Assembly (NCBI GenBank): GCA_900752445.1
Contig: CAADVN010000290.1
Span: 1-11,927, forward strand
Reading direction: 5' to 3'
DNA: 11,927 bases
DNA from: an uncultured Oscillospiraceae bacterium
GTDB taxonomy: Bacteria; Bacillota; Clostridia; Oscillospirales; Oscillospiraceae
The notes below the pieces were generated by a model. That model worked only from the letters and a program-made list of their open reading frames with translations, had not been told where the DNA came from and did not search any database. Shown in pieces: positions 5,589 through 11,927 of the stretch (position 1 is its first letter; each line of letters opens with the position of its first letter). Made by a program: the position numbers and the translations under genes.

Positions 5589-6992
5589 ATGCCGCATATG
5601 TTTGACAAATACTTCATCTGTGACGAGAGCTTCAAGAACGTGGTGGACGAGGGCGAGGTCACAGGCTTCCAGATCGGCGTGAAGGTGAGCTATTACCGCG
5701 GCGTAGTGCTCGGCATCGTCAACGACATGAGGGTCACCGTTGACGGCGAGAGCTTTGCTAAGGAGGACATGACCTTCAACGTGAAGGCCGGGACCTTCAC
5801 CTTTGAACAGATGGCCGGGCGCGACGATGTGCGCTGGGACTTCGGCGAGGTGGCTTACCTGCGCGTGAAGAAGCCCGGCGGGCTGGCTCCCGGCAGGCAC
5901 AGCGTCCGGGTCTATGAGGAGATCAGGATAGTCAACGGCATGGAGATACCGCCCGTGCTGTTCTGCGCCGAGGACGAGAAGGAGCTCGAGCTTAAGGGCA
6001 GCGTAGAGCTGCCGGCGAAGATCAGGAGGGCCATTTCCTTCTACAGCTTCCAGGACGAATACTACCTCGGCAAACTGGACGCCGAGGGCATGATAAGGAC
6101 CACGGCGGAGATGGGCGCAGAGGGCGTCGAGATAATCTCCGAGGCCATAATCCCCAACTTCCCCAACCCGCCCGAGAGCTGGGTGGACAAGTGGTTCGGC
6201 TGGCTGGACAAGTACGGCGTGAAGCCCGTGGCCTTCGACATGTTCATGGACGGCCAGCTCTACGACGGCATCGACATCACCGACGACAGGGCCGTGGAGA
6301 TACTCGAGATGAACATCCGCCTCGCCGCGCGCCTGGGCTTCAAGGTGCTCAGGGTGGTTTACACCATACCCCTGCGCATAGTCGAGAAGGCGCTGCCCTG
6401 CGCGGAGCGGTACAACGTGGTCATGGGCATCGAGCTGCACCCGCCCTTCCAGCTGTGCACGCCGCAGGTGGACCAGTATGTGGACTTCATTAAGCGCACC
6501 GGGACGAAGTTCTTCAGCCTCATACCCGACTTCGGCATCTTCACGCAGAGCGTCGTGCCCTTCCACGAGGAGAAGGCGATACGCGGCGGCGCGGACGAGG
6601 CCACGGTGAAGCTCATCTCCCGCTGCTACGCCGAGCGTCTGAGCTATGACGAGATGCGCGAGCGCATAAAGGACCTGGACCCCGGCGAAAAGGAGCTCGC
6701 CTGGGCGAAGACCGCCTACAGCTATACCTACTGCGACCCCGCGCTGCTGCGCTATTATATCCCCTACATCTCGCACATCCACGCCAAGGTCCTGGACATG
6801 CGCGGCGGCATAGACCCGAGCGTGGACAACGAGACCATCTTCCGCGTCCTCAAGGAGAACGGCTGGAGCGGCTATGTCGCCACGGAGTACGAGGGCCAGC
6901 GCATCTTCCACGACCAGAAGGGCCTGGATGTGGACAACCTCGGCATCATAAGGGCAAACCAGGAGATGATGCAGAGGTATATAGACGCCTGA
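5589..6992 (+). CDS. Fused C-glycoside deglycosidase-like enzyme: beta (DUF6379) domain + alpha TIM-barrel
   Basis: A 467-aa two-domain protein. Residues 1 to about 137 match the small beta-sandwich subunit of C-glycoside deglycosidases (CGD; DgpB type, DUF6379), with VSYYRG (33-38), 'VTVDGES' (49-55), VRWDFGE (81-87), KKPGGLAPGRHSVRV (94-108) and an 'RIVNGMEIPP' strand. Residues about 147-467 match the TIM-barrel alpha subunit (DgpC type): AISFYSFQDEYYLGKL, GVEIISE followed by IPNFPNPPE, KYGVKPVAFDMFMD, then probable Mn-ligand and catalytic positions GIELHPPF (Glu282, His284), LIPDFGIF (Asp314), SHIHAKVLDM (His398) and ATEYEG (Glu433). In characterised CGDs these are two separate polypeptides; they cleave the C-C bond of 3-oxo-C-glycosides by elimination after a Gfo/Idh/MocA dehydrogenase makes the 3-oxo form. 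Such a dehydrogenase lies 833 bp downstream. The reading frame is unbroken through the junction. Substrate and C- versus O-glycoside preference are unknown. Confidence 0.82.
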   Translation: MPHMFDKYFICDESFKNVVDEGEVTGFQIGVKVSYYRGVVLGIVNDMRVTVDGESFAKEDMTFNVKAGTFTFEQMAGRDDVRWDFGEVAYLRVKKPGGLAPGRHSVRVYEEIRIVNGMEIPPVLFCAEDEKELELKGSVELPAKIRRAISFYSFQDEYYLGKLDAEGMIRTTAEMGAEGVEIISEAIIPNFPNPPESWVDKWFGWLDKYGVKPVAFDMFMDGQLYDGIDITDDRAVEILEMNIRLAARLGFKVLRVVYTIPLRIVEKALPCAERYNVVMGIELHPPFQLCTPQVDQYVDFIKRTGTKFFSLIPDFGIFTQSVVPFHEEKAIRGGADEATVKLISRCYAERLSYDEMRERIKDLDPGEKELAWAKTAYSYTYCDPALLRYYIPYISHIHAKVLDMRGGIDPSVDNETIFRVLKENGWSGYVATEYEGQRIFHDQKGLDVDNLGIIRANQEMMQRYIDA

Positions 6993-7004
6993 CGGGTTCC
7001 GACG

Positions 7005-7805
7005 GTGAAGTACGCAAGTTTTTCAAAGCTCGGCGAGCTCGAGCTCTTCGCGTCCGTGGGCTTTGACGGCGTGGAGCTGGACAGCTGTGAGCTGCGCCGC
7101 CTCGATGACGCGCAGTTTTCGCGCCTGAGGTCGCGGCTGGGCCGCCTGGGCCTCGAGGTCTGCGCCTGCTCCTGGATAATGGAGAACACCGTGCACATCT
7201 GCGACCCGGCCTTCGACAGGCGGGGCTGGCTGGAGCGGTTTCGCAAGGACGCGGAGAGGCTATCGCAGCTCGGCTGCCCCGTGATGGTCTTTGCCGCCGG
7301 GCCCATCAGGACGGTGGGACGCGGCGCGGGCAGCGCGGCGAAGGCCGAGAGCATAAACGGCTTCATCCGCGACACCGCGCAGGTATTCGCCGAACGGGGC
7401 GTCAAGCTCGCCCTCGAGACCGTCTGCGGCGACTACACCGACTACCTCATGCGCCTTTCGCAGTCCGCCGAGCTGTGCGAGGAGCCGGAAAAGAGCAACA
7501 TCTGGCTGCTCACGGACATCCGCCATCTCGTGCGGGCCGGGGACGAGCCGGACGACATACTCAGGTACGCGGAGCTCATCATCCACGCCCATATAGACGA
7601 CCCCATCGGCATAAAGCGCCTCGCGCCCCTGCCGCAGGACGGCTACAGCTATGAGTTCTTCCTGCGCCGCGTGCTGAAGACGCGGGCGGGCTGGATATCC
7701 TTCGAGTGCCACGACGAGCCCGACTGGCCGGGCGACGGCCCGGTGTCCCTCGCGTATGTGCGAGCCCTCGTCGATAAGCTGAAAAGAGAAGACCAAATAA
7801 GCTAA
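7005..7805 (+). CDS. TIM-barrel sugar phosphate isomerase/epimerase-like protein
   Basis: AP-endonuclease-2/IolE-type TIM barrel, 266 aa. It starts directly at the first strand (MKYASFSKLGELELFASV) with GFDGVELD (19-26). Candidate metal ligands are Glu138 in LALETVCGDY, Asp171 in WLLTDIRHLV, His194/His196 in LIIHAHIDDP and Glu234 in WISFECHDEPDW. The set is complete, so the protein is probably an active isomerase, epimerase or lyase. No specific subfamily is recognised. It lies 12 bp after the fusion gene and 20 bp before the Gfo/Idh/MocA gene, suggesting a step on the same keto-sugar. GTG 7005 is chosen because the barrel begins there. The ribosome site is poor (GACGGG), so translation may depend on coupling to the upstream gene. 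Confidence 0.78.
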   Translation: MKYASFSKLGELELFASVGFDGVELDSCELRRLDDAQFSRLRSRLGRLGLEVCACSWIMENTVHICDPAFDRRGWLERFRKDAERLSQLGCPVMVFAAGPIRTVGRGAGSAAKAESINGFIRDTAQVFAERGVKLALETVCGDYTDYLMRLSQSAELCEEPEKSNIWLLTDIRHLVRAGDEPDDILRYAELIIHAHIDDPIGIKRLAPLPQDGYSYEFFLRRVLKTRAGWISFECHDEPDWPGDGPVSLAYVRALVDKLKREDQIS

Positions 7806-7809
7806 AATA

Positions 7810-7818
7810 AAGGAGAGG
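7810..7818 (+). promoter_or_regulatory. Strong ribosome binding site for the Gfo/Idh/MocA gene
   Basis: AAGGAGAGG lies 7 nt before ATG 7826. It is one of the best Shine-Dalgarno matches in the window, suggesting this dehydrogenase is translated more efficiently than the TIM-barrel gene before it. Confidence 0.65.
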
Positions 7819-7825
7819 TAAAATC

Positions 7826-8992
7826 ATGGCACAGGTCATAATGGACAAGTTCACAAAGAACGTGTTCAAGGAAAAGAGCATCATCGACCCCAATAAGAAG
7901 CTGCGCGCGGCGGTCGTGGGCATAGGCTGGATAGCCGAGGCCCAGGTCGATTCGTATCTGCGCTGCGAGGACGTGGACCTCGTTGCCCTCTGCGAGATAG
8001 TCCCGGGCAAGGCCGAGGCCTTCATCGAGGCCCTGGGCATCCAGGACAGGGGCATCAAGGTCTACAACTCCACGGCGGACATGTACGCCCACGAGAAGCT
8101 GGACATCGTCAGCATCTGCACCTGCAACAGCTCGCACGAGCAGCTCGCCATCGAGGCCCTTGACGCGGGCGCGAACGTGCTCTGCGAGAAGCCCATGTGC
8201 GTGACCCTCGACGAGGCCGTCAACATGTGCCGTGCCGCCAAGAGGAACAACAAGATCCTCTCCGTCGGTTTCCAGCCGCGCATGACGAAGTACATGCAGG
8301 ACATCGTGAATATAGTCCGCTCCGGCGAGCTGGGCGAGGTCTACTACATCCAGTCCGGCGGCGGCAGGCGCCACGGCATACCCACGCCCTTCGGCACCTC
8401 GCTCATCGAGAGCTCCAAGTCCGGCTTCGGCGCCATGGGCGACATCGGCTGCTATTCCCTCGACATGCTGCTCAACGCCGTGGGCTATCCCAAGCCGCTG
8501 ACCGTCTCCGCCTACAAGAGCGACTTCTTCGGCAAGGACCCCGCCTACTATAAGGGCCACCCCGAGTACGCCGAGGCCTTCGACGTTGACGACTTCGCCG
8601 CGGCCTTCATCCGCCTCGAGGGCGGCATCATCCTCGACTTCCGCATCGCCTGGGCCATGCACATGGACACCACGGGCGACGCGCTCATCCTGGGCAAGAA
8701 GGGCGGCCTGCGCATACCCTCGACCCCGGCCTGGAACGGCTCCTTCGACGGGCCGCTGAAGATCTACCACGACGTGGCCGGAGAGATGGTCGAGACCGTC
8801 ATGCCCTTCCAGGACGAGGATATCGGCGAACTCTACTACAAGAAGGTGCGCTCCTTCGTCAGCGCCGTCAACTACGGCACCGAGGTGCCCTCGCCCGCCG
8901 AGCAGATACTCTATCAGCAGGCCATCCTCGACGGCATGGCCCGCTCCGCGGAGCTCGGCAGGGAAGTGGAGATAGTCATCCCCGAGATATGA
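7826..8992 (+). CDS. Gfo/Idh/MocA oxidoreductase, DgpA/YcjS-like glycoside 3-dehydrogenase candidate
   Basis: NAD(P)-dependent sugar dehydrogenase, 388 aa. After a 25-residue leader, the Rossmann strand RAAVVGIGWIAEAQ carries GIGWIA (32-37). The family EKP motif is at 121-123 (LCEKPMCVTLDEA), with Lys122 the usual catalytic lysine. The C-terminal domain has GDIGCYSLDMLLN with Asp206 and Tyr210 in the D-x3-H/Y catalytic positions. It continues with segments (KPLTVSAYKSDFFGKDPAYY, RIAWAMHMDTTGD, KGGLRIPST) that resemble the dehydrogenases oxidising C3 of glucosides ahead of CGD enzymes (DgpA type). This was recognised by eye, not by alignment. Expected role (inference): making the 3-oxo-glycoside that the fused CGD-like enzyme needs. 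It is preceded by a strong ribosome site and overlaps the MDR dehydrogenase gene by ATGA. Confidence 0.88.
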   Translation: MAQVIMDKFTKNVFKEKSIIDPNKKLRAAVVGIGWIAEAQVDSYLRCEDVDLVALCEIVPGKAEAFIEALGIQDRGIKVYNSTADMYAHEKLDIVSICTCNSSHEQLAIEALDAGANVLCEKPMCVTLDEAVNMCRAAKRNNKILSVGFQPRMTKYMQDIVNIVRSGELGEVYYIQSGGGRRHGIPTPFGTSLIESSKSGFGAMGDIGCYSLDMLLNAVGYPKPLTVSAYKSDFFGKDPAYYKGHPEYAEAFDVDDFAAAFIRLEGGIILDFRIAWAMHMDTTGDALILGKKGGLRIPSTPAWNGSFDGPLKIYHDVAGEMVETVMPFQDEDIGELYYKKVRSFVSAVNYGTEVPSPAEQILYQQAILDGMARSAELGREVEIVIPEI

Positions 8993-10011
8993 CTGCCATG
9001 AAATCGTGGGACCTGGTCTTCACCGGCCCGGGGCAGGTGGAGTTCAGGCAGGAGGAGCTGCCTCCGCCCGGCCCGGGCGAGGTGCAGTGCCGCGCCTGCC
9101 TGTCGCTGGTGAGCGCCGGCACCGAGGAGCGCTGCCTGCGCGGCGTGTTCGACCCGGGCACCAACTGGGAGTCCTGGGTGCGCTACCCCTTCAAGCCGGG
9201 CTACAGCATGCAGGCCAGGATTCTGGCCGTTGGCGAGGGCGTCAGCGGCTTCGCGCCCGGCGACAGGGTGTTCGCCCACGCCCCGCACTGCCAGTTCTTC
9301 AACGTGGACGCGAAAATGGTAAACCACCTGCCCGAGTACATAAGCGACAGGGAAGCGACCTGGACCTCCATGACCCGCACCACGCAAAACGGCATAAGGC
9401 GCGCAGACATCCAGCTGGGCGAGCTGGTGGTGGTCATAGGCACGGGCATAGTGGGCCTTCTGACGATGCAGTTTGCCAAGATAGCCGGGGCGGGGCGGCT
9501 CATAGCCGTCTCATCGAACCCGAGGACGCTGGCGCTGGCCGCGTCGCACGGCGCGGATATCACCGTCCGGGCCAGGGCGAAGGAGGCCATACCCGAGATA
9601 GAGAGGCTCACGGGCGGCAGGATGGCCGACGTGGTCATAGACGCCACGGGGAACCCGGAGGTGCTCTCGAGCGCCTGCGTCATGGCCAGAAAAAACGGCA
9701 GGATACTCATCATCGGCGACACCACCGAGCCCCACAAGCAGGCGCTCGGCCCCGGCGTGGTGAGCAACTACCTCACCATCATGGGCGCGCATTCCAAGAT
9801 GTTCGTGGAAGACGAGAACCCGTTTTTCCCCTACACCTGGGGCAGGATTCACGAGCTCAGCTATGAGCTGATGCGCCAGGGCCGGCTGAGGGTGGACGAC
9901 CTCATAAGCACGGTGGTGAGCCCGGCGGAGATGCCGGAGCTCTACCTGAAGCTGCTGGATGACCCCTCGCTGCTGACAGGCATACTCATAGACTGGTCAG
10001 GGCTCCAGTGA
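8989..10011 (+). CDS. MDR-superfamily dehydrogenase lacking the usual zinc motifs, YcjQ/BchC-like
   Basis: Medium-chain dehydrogenase/reductase, 340 aa. It has an N-terminal GroES-like domain (QEELPPPGPGEVQCRACLSL), the SAGTEE motif at 42-47 and a Rossmann domain with VVVIGTGIVGLLTMQFAK (147-164). The tail 'RIHELSYELMRQGRLRVDDL' then LISTVV resembles YcjQ-type enzymes. The canonical catalytic-zinc GHE is replaced by GYS (71-73). The Cys of the usual GxDxH region is absent, and no four-cysteine structural zinc loop is seen. Such variants are known among YcjQ- and BchC-like members. Likely role (inference): oxidation or reduction of a 3-keto-hexoside, or return of the keto-sugar to the hexose. 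ATG 8989 gives an ATGA overlap; ATG 8998 (MKSWDLVF) is an equally plausible start that trims three residues. Confidence 0.85.
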   Translation: MTAMKSWDLVFTGPGQVEFRQEELPPPGPGEVQCRACLSLVSAGTEERCLRGVFDPGTNWESWVRYPFKPGYSMQARILAVGEGVSGFAPGDRVFAHAPHCQFFNVDAKMVNHLPEYISDREATWTSMTRTTQNGIRRADIQLGELVVVIGTGIVGLLTMQFAKIAGAGRLIAVSSNPRTLALAASHGADITVRARAKEAIPEIERLTGGRMADVVIDATGNPEVLSSACVMARKNGRILIIGDTTEPHKQALGPGVVSNYLTIMGAHSKMFVEDENPFFPYTWGRIHELSYELMRQGRLRVDDLISTVVSPAEMPELYLKLLDDPSLLTGILIDWSGLQ

Positions 10012-10044
10012 GACAAAGACAGATAGTAACGGAGGAACGAAACA

Positions 10045-10959
10045 ATGAAACTGGGATTCAACACCGCAATAATCCCCGAGTACAGCTTTGAGCAGGTCAT
10101 TGACTTCGCAGCGGACAACGGCTTTGCCTGCGTCGAGGTCGCCTGCTGGCCGCAGGGCAAGGCCGAGCGCCGCTATGCCGGCGTCACGCACATCGACATG
10201 GACGCCCTCGACGACGCCGCTGTCGCGCACATCAGGGACTACACCGCCAAGAAGAACGTCTTCATCAGCGCCATCGCCTACTACCCGAACACCCTCTCCG
10301 GCGAGGCGGAGCAGCGTGAGGTCGCCATAAGCCACCTCAAAAAATGCATCGTCGGCGCGGAAAAGCTGGGCGTGGGCGAGGTGAACACCTTCATCGGCCG
10401 CAACGTGGCCCTCTCGCCCGAGGCGAACAAAGCCGAGTTCATGTCCGTCTGGCCGGAGCTCATCGCCTTCGCCGAGGAGCACAAGGTGCGCATCGGCATC
10501 GAGAACTGCCCGATGTACTACAAGACCGAGTGGCCCAACGGCACCAACCTCGCGTGCAACCCCGCCTTCTGGCGCTACATGTTCGACGCCATCAAGAGCG
10601 ACTACTTCGGCCTCAACTATGACCCCTCGCACTTCGTGCTGCAGCAGATGGACTACATAAAGCCGATGTACGACTTCGCCGGAAAGATTATGCACTACCA
10701 CGTGAAGGACATCAAGTTCTACCGCGACAAGTATAACGAGGTCGGCCTCTTTGCCCCGACCGCGGAGTACCACTCCCCGAAGCTCCCCGGCCAGGGCGAC
10801 GTGAACTGGGGCAGCGTTATCTCCGCCCTGAACGACATCCGCTATGACGGCCCCGTCGTGCTGGAGATAGAGGACAGGGCCTATGAGGACTGCCTGGAGG
10901 ATAAGCTGGAGTCCATCCTCCTGTCCAGGGACTACATGAGGCAGTTCATCAGGAGCTGA
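10045..10959 (+). CDS. TIM-barrel sugar epimerase/isomerase, YcjR/IolE-like
   Basis: AP-endonuclease-2-type TIM barrel, 304 aa. Opens with MKLGFNTAIIPEYSFEQVI and an ACVEVACWP strand (28-36). The metal-ligand set is clear: Glu153 in IGIENCPM, Asp193 in LNYDPSHFVLQ, His219 in IMHYHVKDIK and Glu274 in VVLEIED. A LPGQGDVNWGSVI loop (247-259) is typical of keto-sugar epimerases/isomerases of the IolE and tagatose/psicose-epimerase group. Because it follows a Gfo/Idh/MocA and an MDR dehydrogenase, the closest functional model is YcjR, which epimerises C4 of 3-keto-hexosides in E. coli; this is inference from order and fold. GGAGG at 10031-10035, 9 nt before ATG, supports the start. It ends 3 bp before the kinase gene. 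Confidence 0.87.
   Translation: MKLGFNTAIIPEYSFEQVIDFAADNGFACVEVACWPQGKAERRYAGVTHIDMDALDDAAVAHIRDYTAKKNVFISAIAYYPNTLSGEAEQREVAISHLKKCIVGAEKLGVGEVNTFIGRNVALSPEANKAEFMSVWPELIAFAEEHKVRIGIENCPMYYKTEWPNGTNLACNPAFWRYMFDAIKSDYFGLNYDPSHFVLQQMDYIKPMYDFAGKIMHYHVKDIKFYRDKYNEVGLFAPTAEYHSPKLPGQGDVNWGSVISALNDIRYDGPVVLEIEDRAYEDCLEDKLESILLSRDYMRQFIRS
10951..10955 (+). promoter_or_regulatory. Ribosome binding site of the kinase gene, inside the epimerase gene
   Basis: AGGAG lies 7 nt before ATG 10963 and is embedded in the last Arg-Ser codons of the preceding gene, indicating tight coupling of the two genes. Confidence 0.6.
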
Positions 10960-10962
10960 GCC

Positions 10963-11913
10963 ATGTACCTTGGTGTTGACGTGGGCGGCACCAGCTTTAA
11001 GGCCGGGCTGGTGGACGAGGGGCTGCGGATGATCGACACGGAGACCTGCGAGGCCGCAAAGGACGCAGCTGACTATGGCGCGTACCTGGCCCAGTCCATG
11101 GCGGGGCTCTGCCGCAGGCTGCTCGACAGGAACGCCGCCTGGGACAAGGTGAGCTGCGTCGGCGCCGGCATACCCGGCTTCGTGGACCCCGAGGACGGCA
11201 TGATACTGTTCACGCCCAACCTGCCGCTTGAGAACGTGCCGATCTGCGAGCTGTTCGCCGGGGCCTTCCCGCTGCCCCTGTACATAGGCAACGACGCCAA
11301 CTGCGCCGCGCTGGGTGAATACCACGCGGGCTGCGGCGGCGGAGCGCGCTCCATGCTCATGTACACGCTCGGCACGGGCGTGGGCACGGGCTTCATAGTG
11401 GACGGGCGCATCTACACGGGCTGGAACGGCGCGGCGGCGGAGGCCGGGCACATGCTGCTCGTCATAGACGGGCGGCAGTGCGGCTGCGGACGCCGGGGCT
11501 GCCTGGAGGCCTATGCCTCCGCCTCGGCCCTCGTGAGGGACGCCCGCACAGCCATGGAGCTGGAGCCGGAGAGCCTGCTGTGGCAGGCCTCGGGCGGCAG
11601 CCTCGGGAATGTGGACGGCAAGACCATCCTTGACGCGGTGCACCTGGGCGACAGGACGGCCGTGGGGCTGTGGCGCAGCTATCTGCACTACCTCGCCGAG
11701 GGCATACTGAGCGGCATAAACGCCTTCCAGCCCGAGCTCGTATGCATCGGCGGAGGCATAGGAAACGCCTCTGAGGAGGACCTGCTCCGCCCGCTGCAAA
11801 GGGCGGTGGAGGGCCGGAGCCTCGCGCGGGGCAGCCGCAAGCAGCCGAGGCTGGTGAAGGCGCGGCTCGGCAACGAGGCCGGCATCATCGGCGCCGCGCT
11901 GCTGGGAAAATAA
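10963..11913 (+). CDS. ROK-family sugar kinase (glucokinase-like)
   Basis: Cytosolic sugar kinase, 316 aa, the usual ROK length. It has the phosphate-binding start MYLGVDVGGTSFKAGLVD (DVGGT at 6-10), catalytic Asp111 in IGNDANCAALGEY, and LGTGVGTGFI (136-145). The sugar/zinc motif EAGHM (160-164) has His163. The ROK zinc cluster CGCGRRGCLEAYAS (173-186) supplies three cysteines. The combination fits a glucose-type kinase rather than a NagC-type repressor, since no DNA-binding helix-turn-helix precedes the fold. Its place at the end of the operon suggests it phosphorylates the hexose released by the upstream enzymes, feeding glycolysis (inference). Exact sugar specificity is not readable. The gene is complete and ends 14 bp before the window edge. 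Confidence 0.93.
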   Translation: MYLGVDVGGTSFKAGLVDEGLRMIDTETCEAAKDAADYGAYLAQSMAGLCRRLLDRNAAWDKVSCVGAGIPGFVDPEDGMILFTPNLPLENVPICELFAGAFPLPLYIGNDANCAALGEYHAGCGGGARSMLMYTLGTGVGTGFIVDGRIYTGWNGAAAEAGHMLLVIDGRQCGCGRRGCLEAYASASALVRDARTAMELEPESLLWQASGGSLGNVDGKTILDAVHLGDRTAVGLWRSYLHYLAEGILSGINAFQPELVCIGGGIGNASEEDLLRPLQRAVEGRSLARGSRKQPRLVKARLGNEAGIIGAALLGK

Positions 11914-11927
11914 CTGGAGAGCCCGGA

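Noticed and set aside
5990..6030. Hidden stop/start showing that the fusion is really two genes
   Set aside because: The bases between the two domains read through in one frame with no stop. No ribosome site followed by ATG or GTG was seen at the start of the TIM-barrel part.
4740..6911. 723-codon open frame on the - strand
   Set aside because: Antisense to the isomerase and the CGD-like fusion. Same compositional signature, no ribosome site and no domain. Length alone is not evidence at this GC content.
9997..11799. 600-codon open frame on the - strand
   Set aside because: Antisense to the epimerase and ROK kinase genes, both well supported by motifs. The translated product is compositional noise.

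Overview
The window is one dense, co-directional block on the + strand. It is GC-rich and third-position C/G-biased, yet it uses many ATA (Ile) and AGG (Arg) codons. With the strong AGGAGG-like ribosome sites and the gene families present, this suggests a high-GC gut-type member of the Clostridia (Oscillospiraceae/Christensenellales-like). That taxonomy is an inference from style, not proof. No phage, IS, tRNA, rRNA or CRISPR was seen.

Layout. (1) Positions 2-4329 hold a five-gene ABC importer of the nitrate/sulfonate/taurine (NMT1/SsuA-TauA) type: a substrate-binding protein cut by the left edge, two different permeases and two different ATPases. An intrinsic terminator (1171-1202) separates the binding-protein gene from the rest. 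(2) Positions 4333-5570 hold a small UPF0303/haem-degrading-domain protein and a hydroxypyruvate-isomerase-like TIM barrel. (3) Positions 5589-6992 hold the most interesting gene. Its N-terminal domain resembles the beta subunit of bacterial C-glycoside deglycosidase (DUF6379 type), and it is joined to a TIM barrel resembling the alpha subunit. (4) Positions 7005-10959 hold a third TIM-barrel protein, a Gfo/Idh/MocA oxidoreductase, a zinc-poor MDR dehydrogenase and a fourth TIM-barrel protein. The last three resemble the YcjS-YcjQ-YcjR set for 3-keto-hexoside chemistry. (5) Positions 10963-11913 hold a ROK-family sugar kinase.

How they may work together (inference). The importer brings in a small, possibly aromatic, glycosylated compound. 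The Gfo/Idh/MocA enzyme oxidises C3 of the sugar. The fused CGD-like enzyme then cleaves the activated C-C (or C-O) glycosidic bond by elimination. The other TIM barrels and the MDR dehydrogenase process the keto-sugar, and the ROK kinase phosphorylates the recovered hexose. From 1243 to 11913 the genes are nearly contiguous (gaps of 3-33 bp or overlaps of 4-8 bp), so twelve genes probably form one transcript. No regulator, glycoside hydrolase or aglycone-degrading enzyme lies within the window.

The first ~75 bases (a 13-G run beside a 14-base GC palindrome) look like a poor contig end, and the expected lipoprotein signal of the first gene is not readable there.
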